From contig WBMV01001908.1 of the NCBI GenBank assembly GCA_013396655.1, positions 496,325 through 560,324 of the forward strand: a DNA stretch of 64,000 nt, written 5' to 3'. The stretch comes from Campylorhamphus procurvoides. Lineage: Eukaryota > Chordata > Aves > Passeriformes > Dendrocolaptidae. Every line of letters begins with the position of its first letter. Within the stretch, counting starts at the first letter, position 1. Positions 11,701-24,532 of the stretch are shown in pieces. The notes below the pieces were generated by a model. It made no database searches. It saw nothing but the letters and a program-made list of their open reading frames with translations, and was not told where the DNA came from. The position numbers and the translations under genes are program-made.

Positions 11701-13878
11701 CCAGTGTTATCAAACAGCAGTAAAATCTGTGTCTCAGAGTTGTTTCACAACAACTGCTTGTGGCCTGGCAGGGAAGGTTTTGAAATCCACACCTTCTCTA
11801 GTGCATTTTATATTTTCAGTCTCCACCCTTCAGGATGTGTTTCCAAAGTCTTTGTGCCCTTTTCCAGGGCTTGAGAAGGAGGAGAAGGAGAGGTAACTAC
11901 AGAAGTTAGAAAAGAGGAGGAGGAACTCTGTGCTACGGCAGAGATGGCTGAGGCTCATATTTCCACACTTTCCAGCCACTGCCCAGCACAGCCAGGAACA
12001 GACTCCTGTGAACGCAGCCAGTAGATCATGAACAATACTAAGGTTTCATACAGTATTGTCAATTTCAGCAGAAAAACCCTTCTGTGTCACTTCATGTTCA
12101 GTGCAATTCCAGGATAACTCTTGAGATGACACATTATACTTACCACAGTTCAGTACACAAGCTGTCTGTCCCCAGACCTGCACCCAGATCAGCATCTCCA
12201 GGGACAGTTCTCCAAGGGTAGATAAGAAGAACATCCTGTGAGTGAATGCACTGCATGACCCTGCTCAGGAATCTCAAGTCCTTTTTCCCCCAGTGATTGC
12301 TTTTCCAAATTAGGCAAAAAGAAACCTCTTACAGTTAAATATTCATATGATTTGAGTGGGAAAATGTTGCTGCTTTTCATATACATTAGGCTCATCTTTT
12401 CAATGGACAATGGAAAAACAATGTTCAATGTTCCCTAAATGACTTGCCTTAATGCCTTTATCCCTTAACACATGTGGAACAAAAAATTCGAAGATTCACT
12501 GGGCCTTTTTCAAAATATGTAGAGGTTGTTCTTGAATTTCTTTAAGAAGGACCACTCCAGGGAAAGAGTATAATAATTCTGGTGGGAAGCCAGTATACTT
12601 AAGAAAAAAGAAGTAAGGAAGAATGCTTATATCTTCAGTTTAGCAGGTTCACTTGCTTACCTTTGTGGTTGCTTTTAACACTTTGATATAAAGCTTGTAA
12701 TAGAACAAGTACATGTAGAAGCCCGATAGATCCTGTGTACTCTACATCCATAACTCCACTGACTGTGGTTTTACTTTGGATTCTTGTTGTGACACTGAAG
12801 ATGAAAGAGTGGGCTTCGCCTGAGAGAAAAAGAAGAGGAAAAAAGTAGAGTACAGAAAGGGAAAGAAAGCAATGGGAAAAAAACAGCTGGAATTAAAGTG
12901 TTTGATGCTGCATTTGCTGTATTTAATTGAAAAAAAGGTAGAAAAGCTGTGCAAAATCGTGTTCTGTCCTTACCCTGAGGAATAGGGGAAATGAAGATGT
13001 GATTGTAGCTGGGTAGGAGGAATATGACTTCAGCACTCTACAGCGTTCAGGGAAAAAGAAGGGATGTGCTCCACACAATCCCAATAGGTCCTTTTGTTGC
13101 TCAGAGCAGTTCTAGTAGCAGCTCCCACATGCAGTTAAGATGCTGCTGGATCCACCATAGCCTGGGATACCATCTGGGTCTTTCAACCCAAGCTGCTGAA
13201 CTGGTGCTATACTGGTCCCAGGTCCTTCTGACCCTTTCAGGGATACCACACTAGAAGCAATGGATCCTTTACATCAGCCAGTCTATGGAGTTCTCTGACT
13301 AGAAATAGAATGAAAAGCATGCCATCAGAGGGAGACAGAGTGCCATGTGAAATATGTGTAGTTCTGGGGTTTTTTTTTTTACTTTTAGCATGAACCCAGA
13401 GATACACCTGCATGTTTGCTTACTGTTATTATCTTCACTTCCCACTGACATTCAATTGCCTGAGTTGTATTTCGGAATTAGTGGGTGATAGTTCCCTTGC
13501 TGTTACCTTTTATCCTGACAAAAGTAGGTCCAAATTAACTTGTCATTGAGGAGATGGGCTCTAGTATTTCATATGTTCTGTATTGCTTCCCTTCCTTCCC
13601 CTTTTATCTCTTTCTATGGCATCTCTACTCTTTTGCTTTTTTGTTTTCATTTATAACATATCCAGAAAAAATGAAGTAGAATAAAGGAGTTAGTGAAGAT
13701 AAATTAATACATGATTATGGACGTTTCTGCATATGATGATGATGAGAAACAAAGAAAATCATACATACAGCAAATCTGACAGCAGTAGAAGTCAGGTAAG
13801 CATCCCCAGAATCATTCAAGTCCACATTTGGCCTATTAGCATTTGCTTTTGACAAAGAAAGTGCATCTTTGCACCTGA
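8701..13878. other. Unique sequence, no gene seen
   Basis: Several open frames of 60-123 codons exist (for example 9657-10028 on the minus strand and 11537-11896 on the plus strand), but none shows a known domain, codon bias or splice context. A short purine-rich patch lies at 12820-12890. The region reads as intron or intergenic desert. Confidence 0.55.
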
Positions 13879-14265
13879 AGAATCACAAAAGATGCCAAGT
13901 TGGAAGGGACCCACAAAGATTCTCAAGTCCAACTCTTAGCCCTGCACAGGACCATCCCCAAAAATCACACCATGTACCTGAGAGTAACATCCAAACACTT
14001 CTTGACCTCCATCAGTCTTGGTGCTGTGACCACTTCCATGCAGAGCTTGTTCTCATACCCAACCAGCCTCTGGATGAAGAACCTTTTTCTAATATCCAAC
14101 TTAAACCTCCCTTGATGCACCTTCGGGCCATTCCCTCAGGTCCTGTCACTGGTCACCACAGAGAAAAGGTTGGTGCTTGCCCCTCCTCTTCCCCTCAGGA
14201 GGAAGTTGTAACTGCGATGAGATCTCCCCCCAGTCTCCTCTTCACCAGGCTGAACAGAGACCAAG
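13879..14265 (-). mobile_element. CR1 LINE 3' end, minus strand
   Basis: Read on the minus strand it runs from the ORF2 C-terminal region ('ctgttcagcctggtgaagag') to the 3' end. On the given strand the familiar complement is seen: 'agttggaagggacccacaaa', 'caagtccaactctt', 'gccctgcacaggaccatccc', 'cagcctctggatgaagaacc', 'tccaacttaaacctccc'. About 390 bp remain, 5'-truncated. The 133-codon plus-strand open frame across it is an antisense artefact of CR1. The 3' microsatellite tail is reduced to 'agaatcac'. Confidence 0.9.
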
Positions 14266-17200
14266 ACTGAAGCAGATCGAAGGTTGAAATATGAGTGGCA
14301 TTTATGTACACCATTGATGTATAGTAATCAGTCACAGTGCTGGTTCATCCATGGTGGTAAAGCCCAATTTGCACAATATTCCTATCTGGCACATGATATC
14401 CTAGGGACCTCTCCGTAGTATGAAGCAGTGATTCCTATGGAATGTTCAAATAGTCACTTAGCGGACTGCTGATGGGGTAAACATAAATTTATAAGCCCAG
14501 GATGACATGGAAGTGTTATTGCTCCCACAGGAGACAGCTGGCATCTGCTGGATGAGCGTAGGAACAGTTTCACAGTTCAAACTACAGTGTCATCCAGCCC
14601 TGAGCTCTGCTTTGACTTTTTTCCTTCCCACGTGCAGTTTCCAACAGCTCACTGCCAGGCTGATATTCCTTCTCACTGCTGCTGGTGGATGGTTTCCTTG
14701 CTGTTTGGAAACTCCAACAGGCATTATGATTAAGCCATGTCAGGGTGATTGACAGGTTTGTACACAGAGCAGGCTGGGGCATCCAGGAAACACTGATGAC
14801 ATCTCACAGACATATGAAGGCAAGAGAGATAATGGATTTGATAGGCTGAGGAGCATGCAAAACAGGCTTCATGCCATAAGCCTTGGGAAGGCAATAGGGT
14901 CAGCAAAGAGGCTGAATTTGGTCCATTGAATTACTGAGATGCATGAAGGGGAGGCAAAGAAGGATGAACAGATAAACAGCCATGGGAAAAGGGAGACATT
15001 ACATAAGTGGGACAATTCAAGGAAGAGGAAGGAAGAAAAACTGCAAAGGAGTATTTTAGTCACCAAAGACTGTTATGAGCCTTGCTCTTCTTACCCCATC
15101 TTGCCTGAGGAAAGGAATTATATTTGCCTTTCATGCTGTTATCACCAGCCTCCCCACAAGGAAGAACAGTCTGTTGAGTTTGTGCATTCACAGAGCAAAC
15201 CAAACCTCTCTCCTGGCTCCAACAGGAGATTCTTATCACTTGCTAACCTTTTAAATGAAACAGTTCTTATATCTACTGCAGGTCTTCCCTACAAGTACAA
15301 ACAGGTGGTCCTATCCAGTGGTATAAGTGTCCGCTGTCTTAACGCTGTCTTACCAAGGAACTGGATAACATGACTGACCCTGAATTTAAGTCATTGTGCT
15401 GGTGATTCAGGAGGATAGTTCAAGTCTGCCAAAAGCTGTGGATTTTCCTGCTGTTTCCACGTGCCCACTGTAAGATGGAATACATGAACACCCCTTTCTT
15501 CCTTTATTCATCAGGACCATGGGTAGGCCCAAGAGGTGCAATCACTTCTCCTCCAGCTCTGAACCTGTAGAACTGAAACCAGAAGTTTCAAAATACCTGT
15601 TCAAGGGTAACCATGAAACTGGTCTGGACAAATATCTCTTCTCAGTGGCAGGAAACACTGAAGGGCCAGCCCAGGAAAAGGAATTTCAGTCCATTTTATC
15701 TGGACTTATTTTATTTTTCCTCCTGGAGGAAAGGATTGGTTACCAGTAAGGGAACTATGATCTCAATTTTCTCTCTCCTTCCCCTTAACCTTTCCTCCCA
15801 TTTTGTGCCCCAAGAGCTATCATTATGAATTTCAAAATATTTTCTTGCCAGAACCTTTTGTTAGTTTTTTTTGTTCATTTTGATTTTTTCTTTGTTGTCA
15901 AGAACATCTAAAGACTCATTAGAAGCTGAATATTCATGATGAAATTTCTCACAGTTTGTGCTGCCTTATGTCTGTGTTTTTAGCAAGGTCAAACCTGAGA
16001 AAGGATTGTGATTAGTCTTCTCTTTTATTCCAGCTTTGTTATTTTGCCATTTGTCCATGCTGTTCACTGAGTTTCATTGAAAAAGTCAAGCTCTTTCCCT
16101 CTTCTTAGCAAGGAAAATTAATATGGCAAATGTACTTTCTTTTTTTGAGATGTTTTTATTTGGTTTATTTCTTTGTGTAGACCTGCTTTGCAATCAGATT
16201 CAACCACACCCTTGCAGATGCAGGCATGGGTAGCATTAAATCAGCTACAAGTCAGCCCAGATAAGGACTCCCAAGATGAACCATCAAACTTCCTATACTG
16301 ACTTCTAGAGTACCTTCAGTGCCAGCATGTGGGAAAACGCTGTGTTGGACCCAGTGGTCAGAGAGGGTGTCCATGGATAGGCTGGGGATGAAGGCACCAC
16401 CACAGTGTGGTTCTTGTTGGCCTGTAGTGACATGGTATTGCAAATCAGGGCAGCAGCCACAGCACTGCATTGTGCATGCAGGAAATGCATGTATGTCTGT
16501 GGGAAAGGAAAGCAAACCCTTTATGACTTGTTTTAGATTTAGCCCTGCTCTACTTTGGACACTAACTCTTTCTTGAGCAGGGTCTTGGATCAGGCAACCT
16601 CCAAGAGTATCTTCTGACCTAGGCTGGCTGCTCCCTGATTATGCTGTAATATGTAGAATACCAGATAGCCCTCATTTGCTGTACCACACTTTTTTACAGG
16701 GAAAATCTAAAGTCAGTGATCAAAGTTTGTATCTTACATTCCAGCCACTGTAACTGAACAAATAGATCACACAGGGGGAAATATCTGTCACTGAAGAGGT
16801 GATTCAAGGCCACTTATTTATAAATTTAACTTTTAGCAACCAGCTTGAAAATCTCAGCATACTTGAATACAAGTGTTATCTGTTGGGGCAGCTGCTACTC
16901 TTTTGCAACTGTCCTTCAACCTTCCTTCCACCTGATACAACACCGTAACAGAGCTGCAAGTGTCACTGGCACCAATGTATGAGGGTTCTCAGTTCCCCTC
17001 TATCTCCCCATGCAGTCAGGGCCCAGGTAACCACTGTGCATGGATTGATGATGCTGCTATCTATTAGAAAACTGTGGCTTGAGAACAGGTGAGTAGATTC
17101 CCAAGGAGCGCAACTTTCTACTTTAGGCTTCCTTATTTAAACATATGCTGGGACTGGAGGCAATTTTGATCCACACATCTATAAGATTTACTTGTGTCCT

Positions 17201-17639
17201 TGGATCTCCTTTTTAAGCTATTTGGATCAAAATCCCTCCACATTTCACAGCTGTCTAGATTTATGTAGTAAGTAGTGATGGAGCAGGTGTGATAAGAGTC
17301 TGAGACACTATAAAATGTGGAGGCAGGATTATAGTTCCAAATAGGATGTCTTTCAGAGTTTAGTATAGGACCCCTTCAGGAGTGATAAAGCTCAGATTTG
17401 TGTGCTCAAGGAGAGTCAGGCCTCACTGATACTGCCAGTGATACTCCCCTTCTTGCTTCCACACCCTGTGCAGAAAACCTCCATGGTAAGACAGTGTGTT
17501 GTCCAACCAGAAAACTACTGACAGACCTTTTACATTAAAAAGAAAGCACTAACTTGGACACAGAAGATGAGAAAAAAAGGGGATTTCGATTTTGCAATAA
17601 AAGTAGAAATAATTATCCTAAAACACTAACTTTTTTTTT

Positions 17640-17910
17640 TTCCTAATTGGTTTAAAAGCACGGGAAGAAGTCTTTCTGTCTACTTCTTGACATTTCCATG
17701 CTCCTCCAGGAATTCCTATTTAGCCTAATTAGGCTCTGTTTCTCCTTCATTTGGGTTCCATAACTCATTAGCTTCCAGCTGGGCAACTCATGATTCCAGG
17801 ATGTCTAATTACCTTCTTCTAGCAGATATTCTGATTGCTTCTGGTCAAAAAATGCTGATCCAGTACCCTCAGCTGATCTGAACTGATCTCAAAATGAGTT
17901 GTGTCATTAG
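17640..17910. other. Possible conserved non-coding element (unproven)
   Basis: The block has no low complexity, no repeat signature and several ATTA/TAAT homeodomain-type cores ('cctaattgg', 'gcctaattaggc', 'tctaattacc'), including the near-palindrome 'agcctaattaggct'. Bird gene deserts often hold developmental enhancers with this look. Nothing in a single sequence proves conservation, so this is a low-confidence suggestion. Confidence 0.2.
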
Positions 17911-19532
17911 GCCCTTCTAATTTCATCCATTTTTTTTACTTATTCCTCTTGGCCAAGATCAGCGTCACATGTGACCTGATGTGGCAGAGAACCAAGAACA
18001 TAATTCAGTTGGTATCTTAAAGGCGAACACTCACTAGCTCTACTGGTCTGCATTATTCTGAAAATATCAAGAAGTTTAGTTCGAAGTTACTGAGGCACAT
18101 AGATGGGTAAGTATCTTCATCTATTTCAGCTAACCACAGAGGTCAGCTCCTTCTCTCTTCTTTTCAAGGGTGACATTAAATCCATTTTAATCAGGTATGA
18201 GACCTTAATTCAATTTTGACTCTTTTCTGGGACTGTGTCCAAAGTTAATTTGTCACAGTCACATTCAAGTTTAGCTCAGTCCGATCCAAAGCAAAGTTTA
18301 TAATATTCTTTTAAATTTGGATAAATACATCAGTGTATTTCCAGACTTTAGTAAGTGGTTTCTTCCAGTCTTTTTGTGGTTCAGTTTATTCAGATTTAAC
18401 TGATTGATTACCTTTAAAGGCAAAAAGTCTTCAATTGCAAGGATTAATCCTGACTTAACAGTCTACATAGATTGTTTTTTTTCTGTATAGTAAATGGCCC
18501 AGTCAGCTGCTGTAGCAGGGAAGAATTGCACAGTTCAAATTGTTAGAACAAATCAGAATTGAAGTGTTTTGTTGATCTATTAACGACAGGTATTTAAATG
18601 CCAGTCAGCAAAATATACGTTCAGCATATAATGTCAATAATGGAACAGATAAACCATAAGACCAAACTCTTACAAAACATTGTTTTACACTGACAAATTT
18701 CTAAAACTCCTTTTACAGCTAATTCAAAACTTCCAATCCCATAGATATTAATTAATTAATTTTCCAAGGATGGGCTGTGTGGACACCTCCACTCGCAACT
18801 ATCCGAGACCCAGATATTATCAGTAGCTGGGAATACATATGTGACATGTACAATCTGACCTCTGATATTTGTTCTATATGAAGTTTATTGTGTTCTCTCT
18901 TTCCACTAGCCCTTCCTGTCTCTCTTTCCCAAGCTTTATATAAGACTTTCACTTAAGTTGCAGAGAATTTTGAAGACACTTCATACAATCATTTCCTTAT
19001 TTCTCATTGGTGTAGACTACTTTTCCCAGACTAAAGGCTTCAGCTGAAGTGTCCTTTTCCAGGTAAAAAAGAAATTAGAAGTGTCTGCCTATTGTCTGTC
19101 ATGAATAAAGGCTGCTTTATTCTATTATATCCTCACTAATTGCAGAAGAGTTATGTGCCAATATTCTGCCACTCGCCACCGGTATCCAACACGTTCTTAC
19201 TTCAGACACCTGGAAGTGATGGAGTCTGTGCTTCAGCTGTAATTGAGACAGTCCTTCTAAATCATTGCTCGGTAGTTGGTCACTCTGAGTACTGAGTTGT
19301 TACTACCCCCCTGAAAGGCCTGTTCTAATTCAGGTGCTTATGGACACAAGGGGCCAGGAAAGTGGGTTGTGTTGCCATTACCAGAGTAGCATTACTGTTT
19401 TAGGCAGAGCTTTGTATTTATGTTGCACTGATATCTTCAGCATGCCAGGGACACAGCAATGAATTCATGCTTGTGGTGTCACCAGAAGCAAATCAAATCT
19501 GCTTTTCAGGTGTGGAACTTGATACCTGAAAA

Positions 19533-19586
19533 GCTGACTTCCTCAAGACCACACAAACTAGGTCAAATAAAGAATTGGACTCTGGA
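19533..19586 (+). repeat. MIR/CORE-SINE-like relic
   Basis: 'ctgacttcctcaagaccaca' followed by 'caaactaggtcaaataaaga' and 'attggactctgg' follows the MIR core pattern ('gtgacttgcccaaggtcacacagctaggt...gggactagaacc'). Only the core is kept, with many substitutions, as expected for a repeat of this age in birds. Confidence 0.45.
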
Positions 19587-21871
19587 AAATATGTTTAACC
19601 CAAGGGACTATGCTTTTTTCCCTGTCAGGGTTATGAGTTTCCAAACTGTGATACATCAACAGATGAAGTTCAAATTAAAGCAGTAAGGCTGATGTTAATT
19701 TTTAAGACTTTCCACACTGAGGACTATTTATTGACTTCATTTTCTCATTACTTCACCAAATATTTTTATATCCAGTTGTGAAATTAAGTTTCCCTTGAGC
19801 TGTTACTTTTCCCCATGAAGTGACACGTTTTCATCTGCCATTAAAAAGTGTGTCATTAAGACCCTGGCCATGGCATTGAAAGGAGATGCCATTATGAGGA
19901 TAAAATATTTTGCTTTTACAGCAACTGTGTTGTCAAAAATCGGGTTTTTTCTCTTCATAACACTTTTTTCTCTTAATATATTTCTCATAACATTATTTCT
20001 CTTTTGCCTACTTATTATAGCCTATGCTTTGGGGGGGGTTATTTTTAGTGGATACAGTTAACTCCTTGGCTTAGGCATGTTGACCACTTTATTTAAGTTC
20101 TCATGAGTCTGTCAGGTGTACAATTTATAAAGCCCTTTTGCTGACATAGATGCAATGTGTTGCATCCTTCCATAAACAAAATTACAGATTCTGTTGTTAA
20201 AAGGATCAGCTGATGGAACACATTTTATAATTTCAGAAGAATAATCTCTCTTCAAGAAGTTACTGCTGCTTCTTTTTAGGTGAATGTGAATGTCCTCCCT
20301 CCCCCTCTCACTCTAAAACTGGGTTAGCTGATATCTTGCCCTGATGTGCCAACAATAGGATAATATGATAGATTAATCCAAGGCAGTCACAATTAATTCC
20401 TAACCAGTTTTAATTTAATTTTCCTTTTTACATAAACCCAATTTACCTCTGTGGAGGTGTGACACATCTGATTACACACAGAGATGCTGGGAGCAGCCAT
20501 GCTTGGAGAGGGAGAGGGAGACGGGAGTGAGCTCTGTGCACTATGTGATAAGAGATCAAAGCTAACAGAGCTCCTCAATATTTCTATTAGCAATAATTCA
20601 AAAGAACTTGCATTTCAAATGTACCTCTGTAACTGGTTTAATTGCAGAGATAATGACTCTGAATCCTGGTAAAGAAAAAGAGTCAGAGGTCAGTTCACTA
20701 AGCAGCAGAAATTATGGAAATTAGAAAGTCTAGTTAAGGTAAATAATCTTGCTTCCTCCTGGTTTTAGAGTATTTGGTTTTCAGCTCATGTGAGAGCAGC
20801 TGAGCAGTGGATGGTGATCTGCATCTTGCAGGAATCAGAGGCAGGTTTTAAAATCTACTGTAAGCTCTACCATGGACTTTCTGTTTTGCCTCCCTTCCAG
20901 GGCCTGCTATGCCAGCTCTGAGAACAAACTTTCAAAGCTTTTTCAAATCTTCCTTTCCATTGGTAGCATAGGCTTGGTTGAGCATGTGTATGAGTTGATG
21001 TGCTATGTGTCAGTGCACCCCTGTGAGAGCCCATTGCTTTGTAAGTGATTTCTAATTCTTTAAAAGCTTATGGGCCACATTCCCAAAGCACAGTCTGTTT
21101 AAATCACTTCACTCAGCTGGAATTAAATATTCCAGAAAATTGGGAAATTTAGCAGCAATGGTGGCTTTAAATATTTTAATATATTTGAAGACAAAACCTT
21201 TCATTGTGACTAGGTTTACCCTATGTGAATTTTAAGCAGGTGGTACAGTAGCTTAAAGCACATGATCCATTCCTTGGCTGTTGCAACACTCCAGAGCGAA
21301 GGTTAGAAGACAGGAGACTGACAGTGGCTTTAACTGTCCAAAGCACATAGGCAACCCAAGGGCCTGACATGGTGGGAGACTTGTTGATGAAAGGAGAAAA
21401 GGCTTGCATGAGAAGACAATCATAAAAGTGATACCCAGGAGGGATCAAATAGGAAGGTTCATCGTTGCCAATATCATGACAGTTTTTGGGATACAATTTT
21501 ATTCATTTTAGGCATTGAATACTTTAGATTCAAAAATCAGACTTTGCAGCCCAGAGCTAGCTCAAAGTACCATTACTCAGTACTCAAGTCAGTCTTGTGA
21601 ACACCATGCAGACAGTGTGAATGAAATCTTGATCCCATTAAACTCCACATGGTGGCCCATACCACAGATTTTTAGAAGCGCTTGTCACCACCATAAAGTA
21701 CAGTGCTTTGAAAGGTGACAGGCACCAATGCAAAAATCCTTCAAGAGCTAGTGGCTGCAGTCAGACCATGTAGTTCCATGCTCAGGGCCACTGGTAATAA
21801 TTTGATGGCTTTGAATCTGGTAACTTCTGATCCAGAAGCTCCAAGTGATACTGGGGCTGAAGATGCCTCAT

Positions 21872-22012
21872 CTCAGGAAACGTTCAAGGTCAGGCTGGAT
21901 GGGGCTCTGAGCAACCTGATATAGTTGAAGATGTCCCTGCATATTGCAGGGGCATTGGCCTAGGTGGCCTTTACAGGTCCCTTCTAACCCAAAGTATTCT
22001 ATGATTCTATGA
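21872..22012 (+). mobile_element. CR1 LINE 3' end (ATTCTATG-tail type)
   Basis: A clear CR1 terminus: 'cgttcaaggtcaggctggat', 'ggggctctgagcaacctgat', 'atagttgaagatgtccctgc', 'ggcctttacaggtccctt', and the tail 'tattctatgattctatga'. About 140 bp, heavily 5'-truncated. It is less diverged than the copy at 5.0 kb. The 69-codon open frame over it encodes the CR1 ORF2 C-terminus (ending 'RLDGALSNLI'). Confidence 0.92.
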
Positions 22013-24518
22013 TTTAATTATTGTATTTCTCCTGTGCTTTTTGTCTCCGAGCAGTAACATGGACTAGATCAAGTTAAGAATCCAGTTTAGGTCTGTTTGG
22101 CAAAGATCGAAACTTACAGTTATTTCTCAATTTTTCTCTCTCCAGTTACTCCATCAAGATTTCTAGCAATTTTAGAGATGATTACACTCGTCCTCAACTT
22201 TCTCCATCCAGACTCCTATAAATGCAGAGTTCAGACTAGCTGGAGAAATCTTTATTCCATTGATTTGATTTCTTCTATTCATGATCTAGCTTAGATCAAT
22301 TTTATTAATAATACAACTACATTATTTTACAGTGTTTTCAAGGTGGGCTGTGGAGGTTAAAGTGTTAATTTTTCCCATTTTCTCACACATTTCACATTTT
22401 TAGACATTAAGAAAAACCTACCTTAATTGCTTATGTGCCAACCACTTTGTACATGGACTGTGTTCATTCAGTTCTATCCTTTAAATGTGTTCTGAAAAAC
22501 TAAAGGTTGTGACATATTTAACGTAGCTTTGTTTTGAATTTGGTATATGCATTTTTTTTAAAGTCCACATGCAAGTAGAGTGTCAAATGTTTGGATTTTC
22601 CTTCACATTTGCTATTTCTATTGATGTTTCTCTTTCCACGGGATTTGGTCATTCCATACAGTTTCTGTATCAGTAATGTCTATCCATCACGCTTGAGAGA
22701 GTGACATTGAGTGGCATTTATCACTTTTCTCTCTCAGAACTTTGCAGTCTTCATATTATATTCTACCCTGTGCATCTCTTCAGCAAAGGAGGAGTGGATT
22801 ATTCTGAGAAACACAGAAAAGTAGGGACAAAACCAGAGAAATGAAAGTTTAAATACAGAGATCTCTACCCCATTCTACCTTCTTTTGTGCCATTTTGCGA
22901 AACCTTGCAGAGGTAGAAAAGAATCTTTTCAGTGGATGAAAACGATGATACTGATGATGATCTGTAATCAAATAGGCATTTGCCTGGCTTAGGTATCTGA
23001 ATTTGCAGTGTGGGCCCAATGCTTTTGTTCCAGAAGTCTTCTTCACGTCACCTTTCGGAATCTTTTCTGACTTCATTAAAGCTTTAAAAATCCTTGTGAA
23101 TAGTGGAAAATGTCACCAGAAATCAGACAACAGCCTTCCTCAGTATTGGATTATTATGACATCCTGTCCTTCTCCTTTCATTTAGAAGGCCAGATTTTCT
23201 CCTGGATACCTTTTTAATGTGTATTTAATTTAACTGATATCAGCTTTCCTAAGTTCTCCCAGAAACCAATCCACTGTGAACTTATGCAGGCAAAAAAGGG
23301 ACTCATTAATCCGTTTGGCTTTTCTTAATTCAGTGACAGGATTCTGCAATTGCATTTATGAGGAAATCCCAAGGGCTTTTTTTGTTCTGTTTAAGACCAG
23401 TTGTTACATTTACGGTTCCAATCAATAGCATATGGCATTTAGTAGAAAGGAGACAAATGCAAAATATATGCACAGCATTTTCATCCAGACTTCTGAATGA
23501 GAAATAAGAAACTTTAGGTTAATTAGTTGTAGGGTTCTGCATATCCTACACTTTACCAGGCTTGACTTTGTGCTCCTTTTGAACTTTTTGAAAAGTTTAG
23601 AGAAACAGTATTTGTGTTTGCTTCATGCCACATAATGGGTAGAAGTTTTAGTCATCAGTTCTCATGAGGAGAGCAAAGGGCACAGATGTTTACTGAGTAT
23701 ATGAGTTTACTAATAGCAAGGCCATCATGATTCTCTGGCTCAGAGGCTGACCTCCAGTGAAGGTAACCAAGCTAGTGATTGGATGCTTTTAATTATAATA
23801 ATTATTTCCCCATTAGGCATCAAGACCCTGCTGCCTTCAGCACTACACTGTAAGACTGCAATATGACCCTTGGCTCCAAGAGCTGTCTAAGATGTGGAAA
23901 AAATGACTGGAACATGCACAATAGGGAGCACAAGATCAAATCCCAGCTGTCATGGCTGCGTGACCAGGCATAAACACAGGACCTCTGCTCAGTTTGCCAG
24001 TATTGTCCAGTGCTGCATTGGCAGTCTGCATCTGTCCCCAGCTACTGAACATCTAGCAAGTGTGTGGAGATGGAGTATCAGCATGCTTCAGCACTGCTCA
24101 GCTCGTTATTATTGCTGATGTACATGGAGTACCTGAGGAACCAGAGAGAACCTGATGCGTGGCACTGCACTTTGCAGTACGCTCAGTCATCGTCTTTCCC
24201 AATCTCCATGTATTTTTGCTCCATAGCAGCTGTCACATAAGATTTACCACTGGTGGTGCAGCACTGCTTCCATTTCATGTTGCTACAGCAGACCTAGGAT
24301 GGGACACAGCAGCTGACTCTAATTTTCTACAGCTAACAGCCTTAAAGGTTTGGACAGTTCTGTGGAAGAAGCAGGAGTTTCGTAGGTGAGACAACACTAA
24401 CACAGGTATAAGAGCAAGAGAAACATCCCTTTGAGAGTAAAAAGGACAACATTTCACTTAAACGGATGATACTTAATGAGTAGAAACCTAAATGCTGCTC
24501 CTAAACACAATGTTTTTT

Positions 24519-24532
24519 GCTCCCTCTGCTGG
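24519..24532 (-). promoter_or_regulatory. CTCF-like core motif
   Basis: The minus strand reads CCAGCAGAGGGAGC, which fits the vertebrate CTCF core CCASYAGRKGGCRS at all but one position (A in place of the C after the G-run). Motif matches of this quality occur by chance in a window this long, and no flanking architecture confirms it. Confidence 0.3.

Larger units (their letters stand above)
14266..21871. other. Mostly unique sequence, no gene seen
   Basis: No gene, RNA gene or young repeat is recognised apart from the MIR-like relic at 19.5 kb. A block at about 17.64-17.91 kb has an even, homeobox-site-like composition (TAATT and ATTA words) and is flagged as a possible conserved element. 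A stretch near 21600-21660 ('gtgaatgaaatcttgatccc') resembles another old amniote repeat but is too short to call. Confidence 0.55.

Noticed and set aside
13869..14270. 133-codon plus-strand frame
   Set aside because: It is antisense to a CR1 3' end. Such frames are common artefacts of this repeat.
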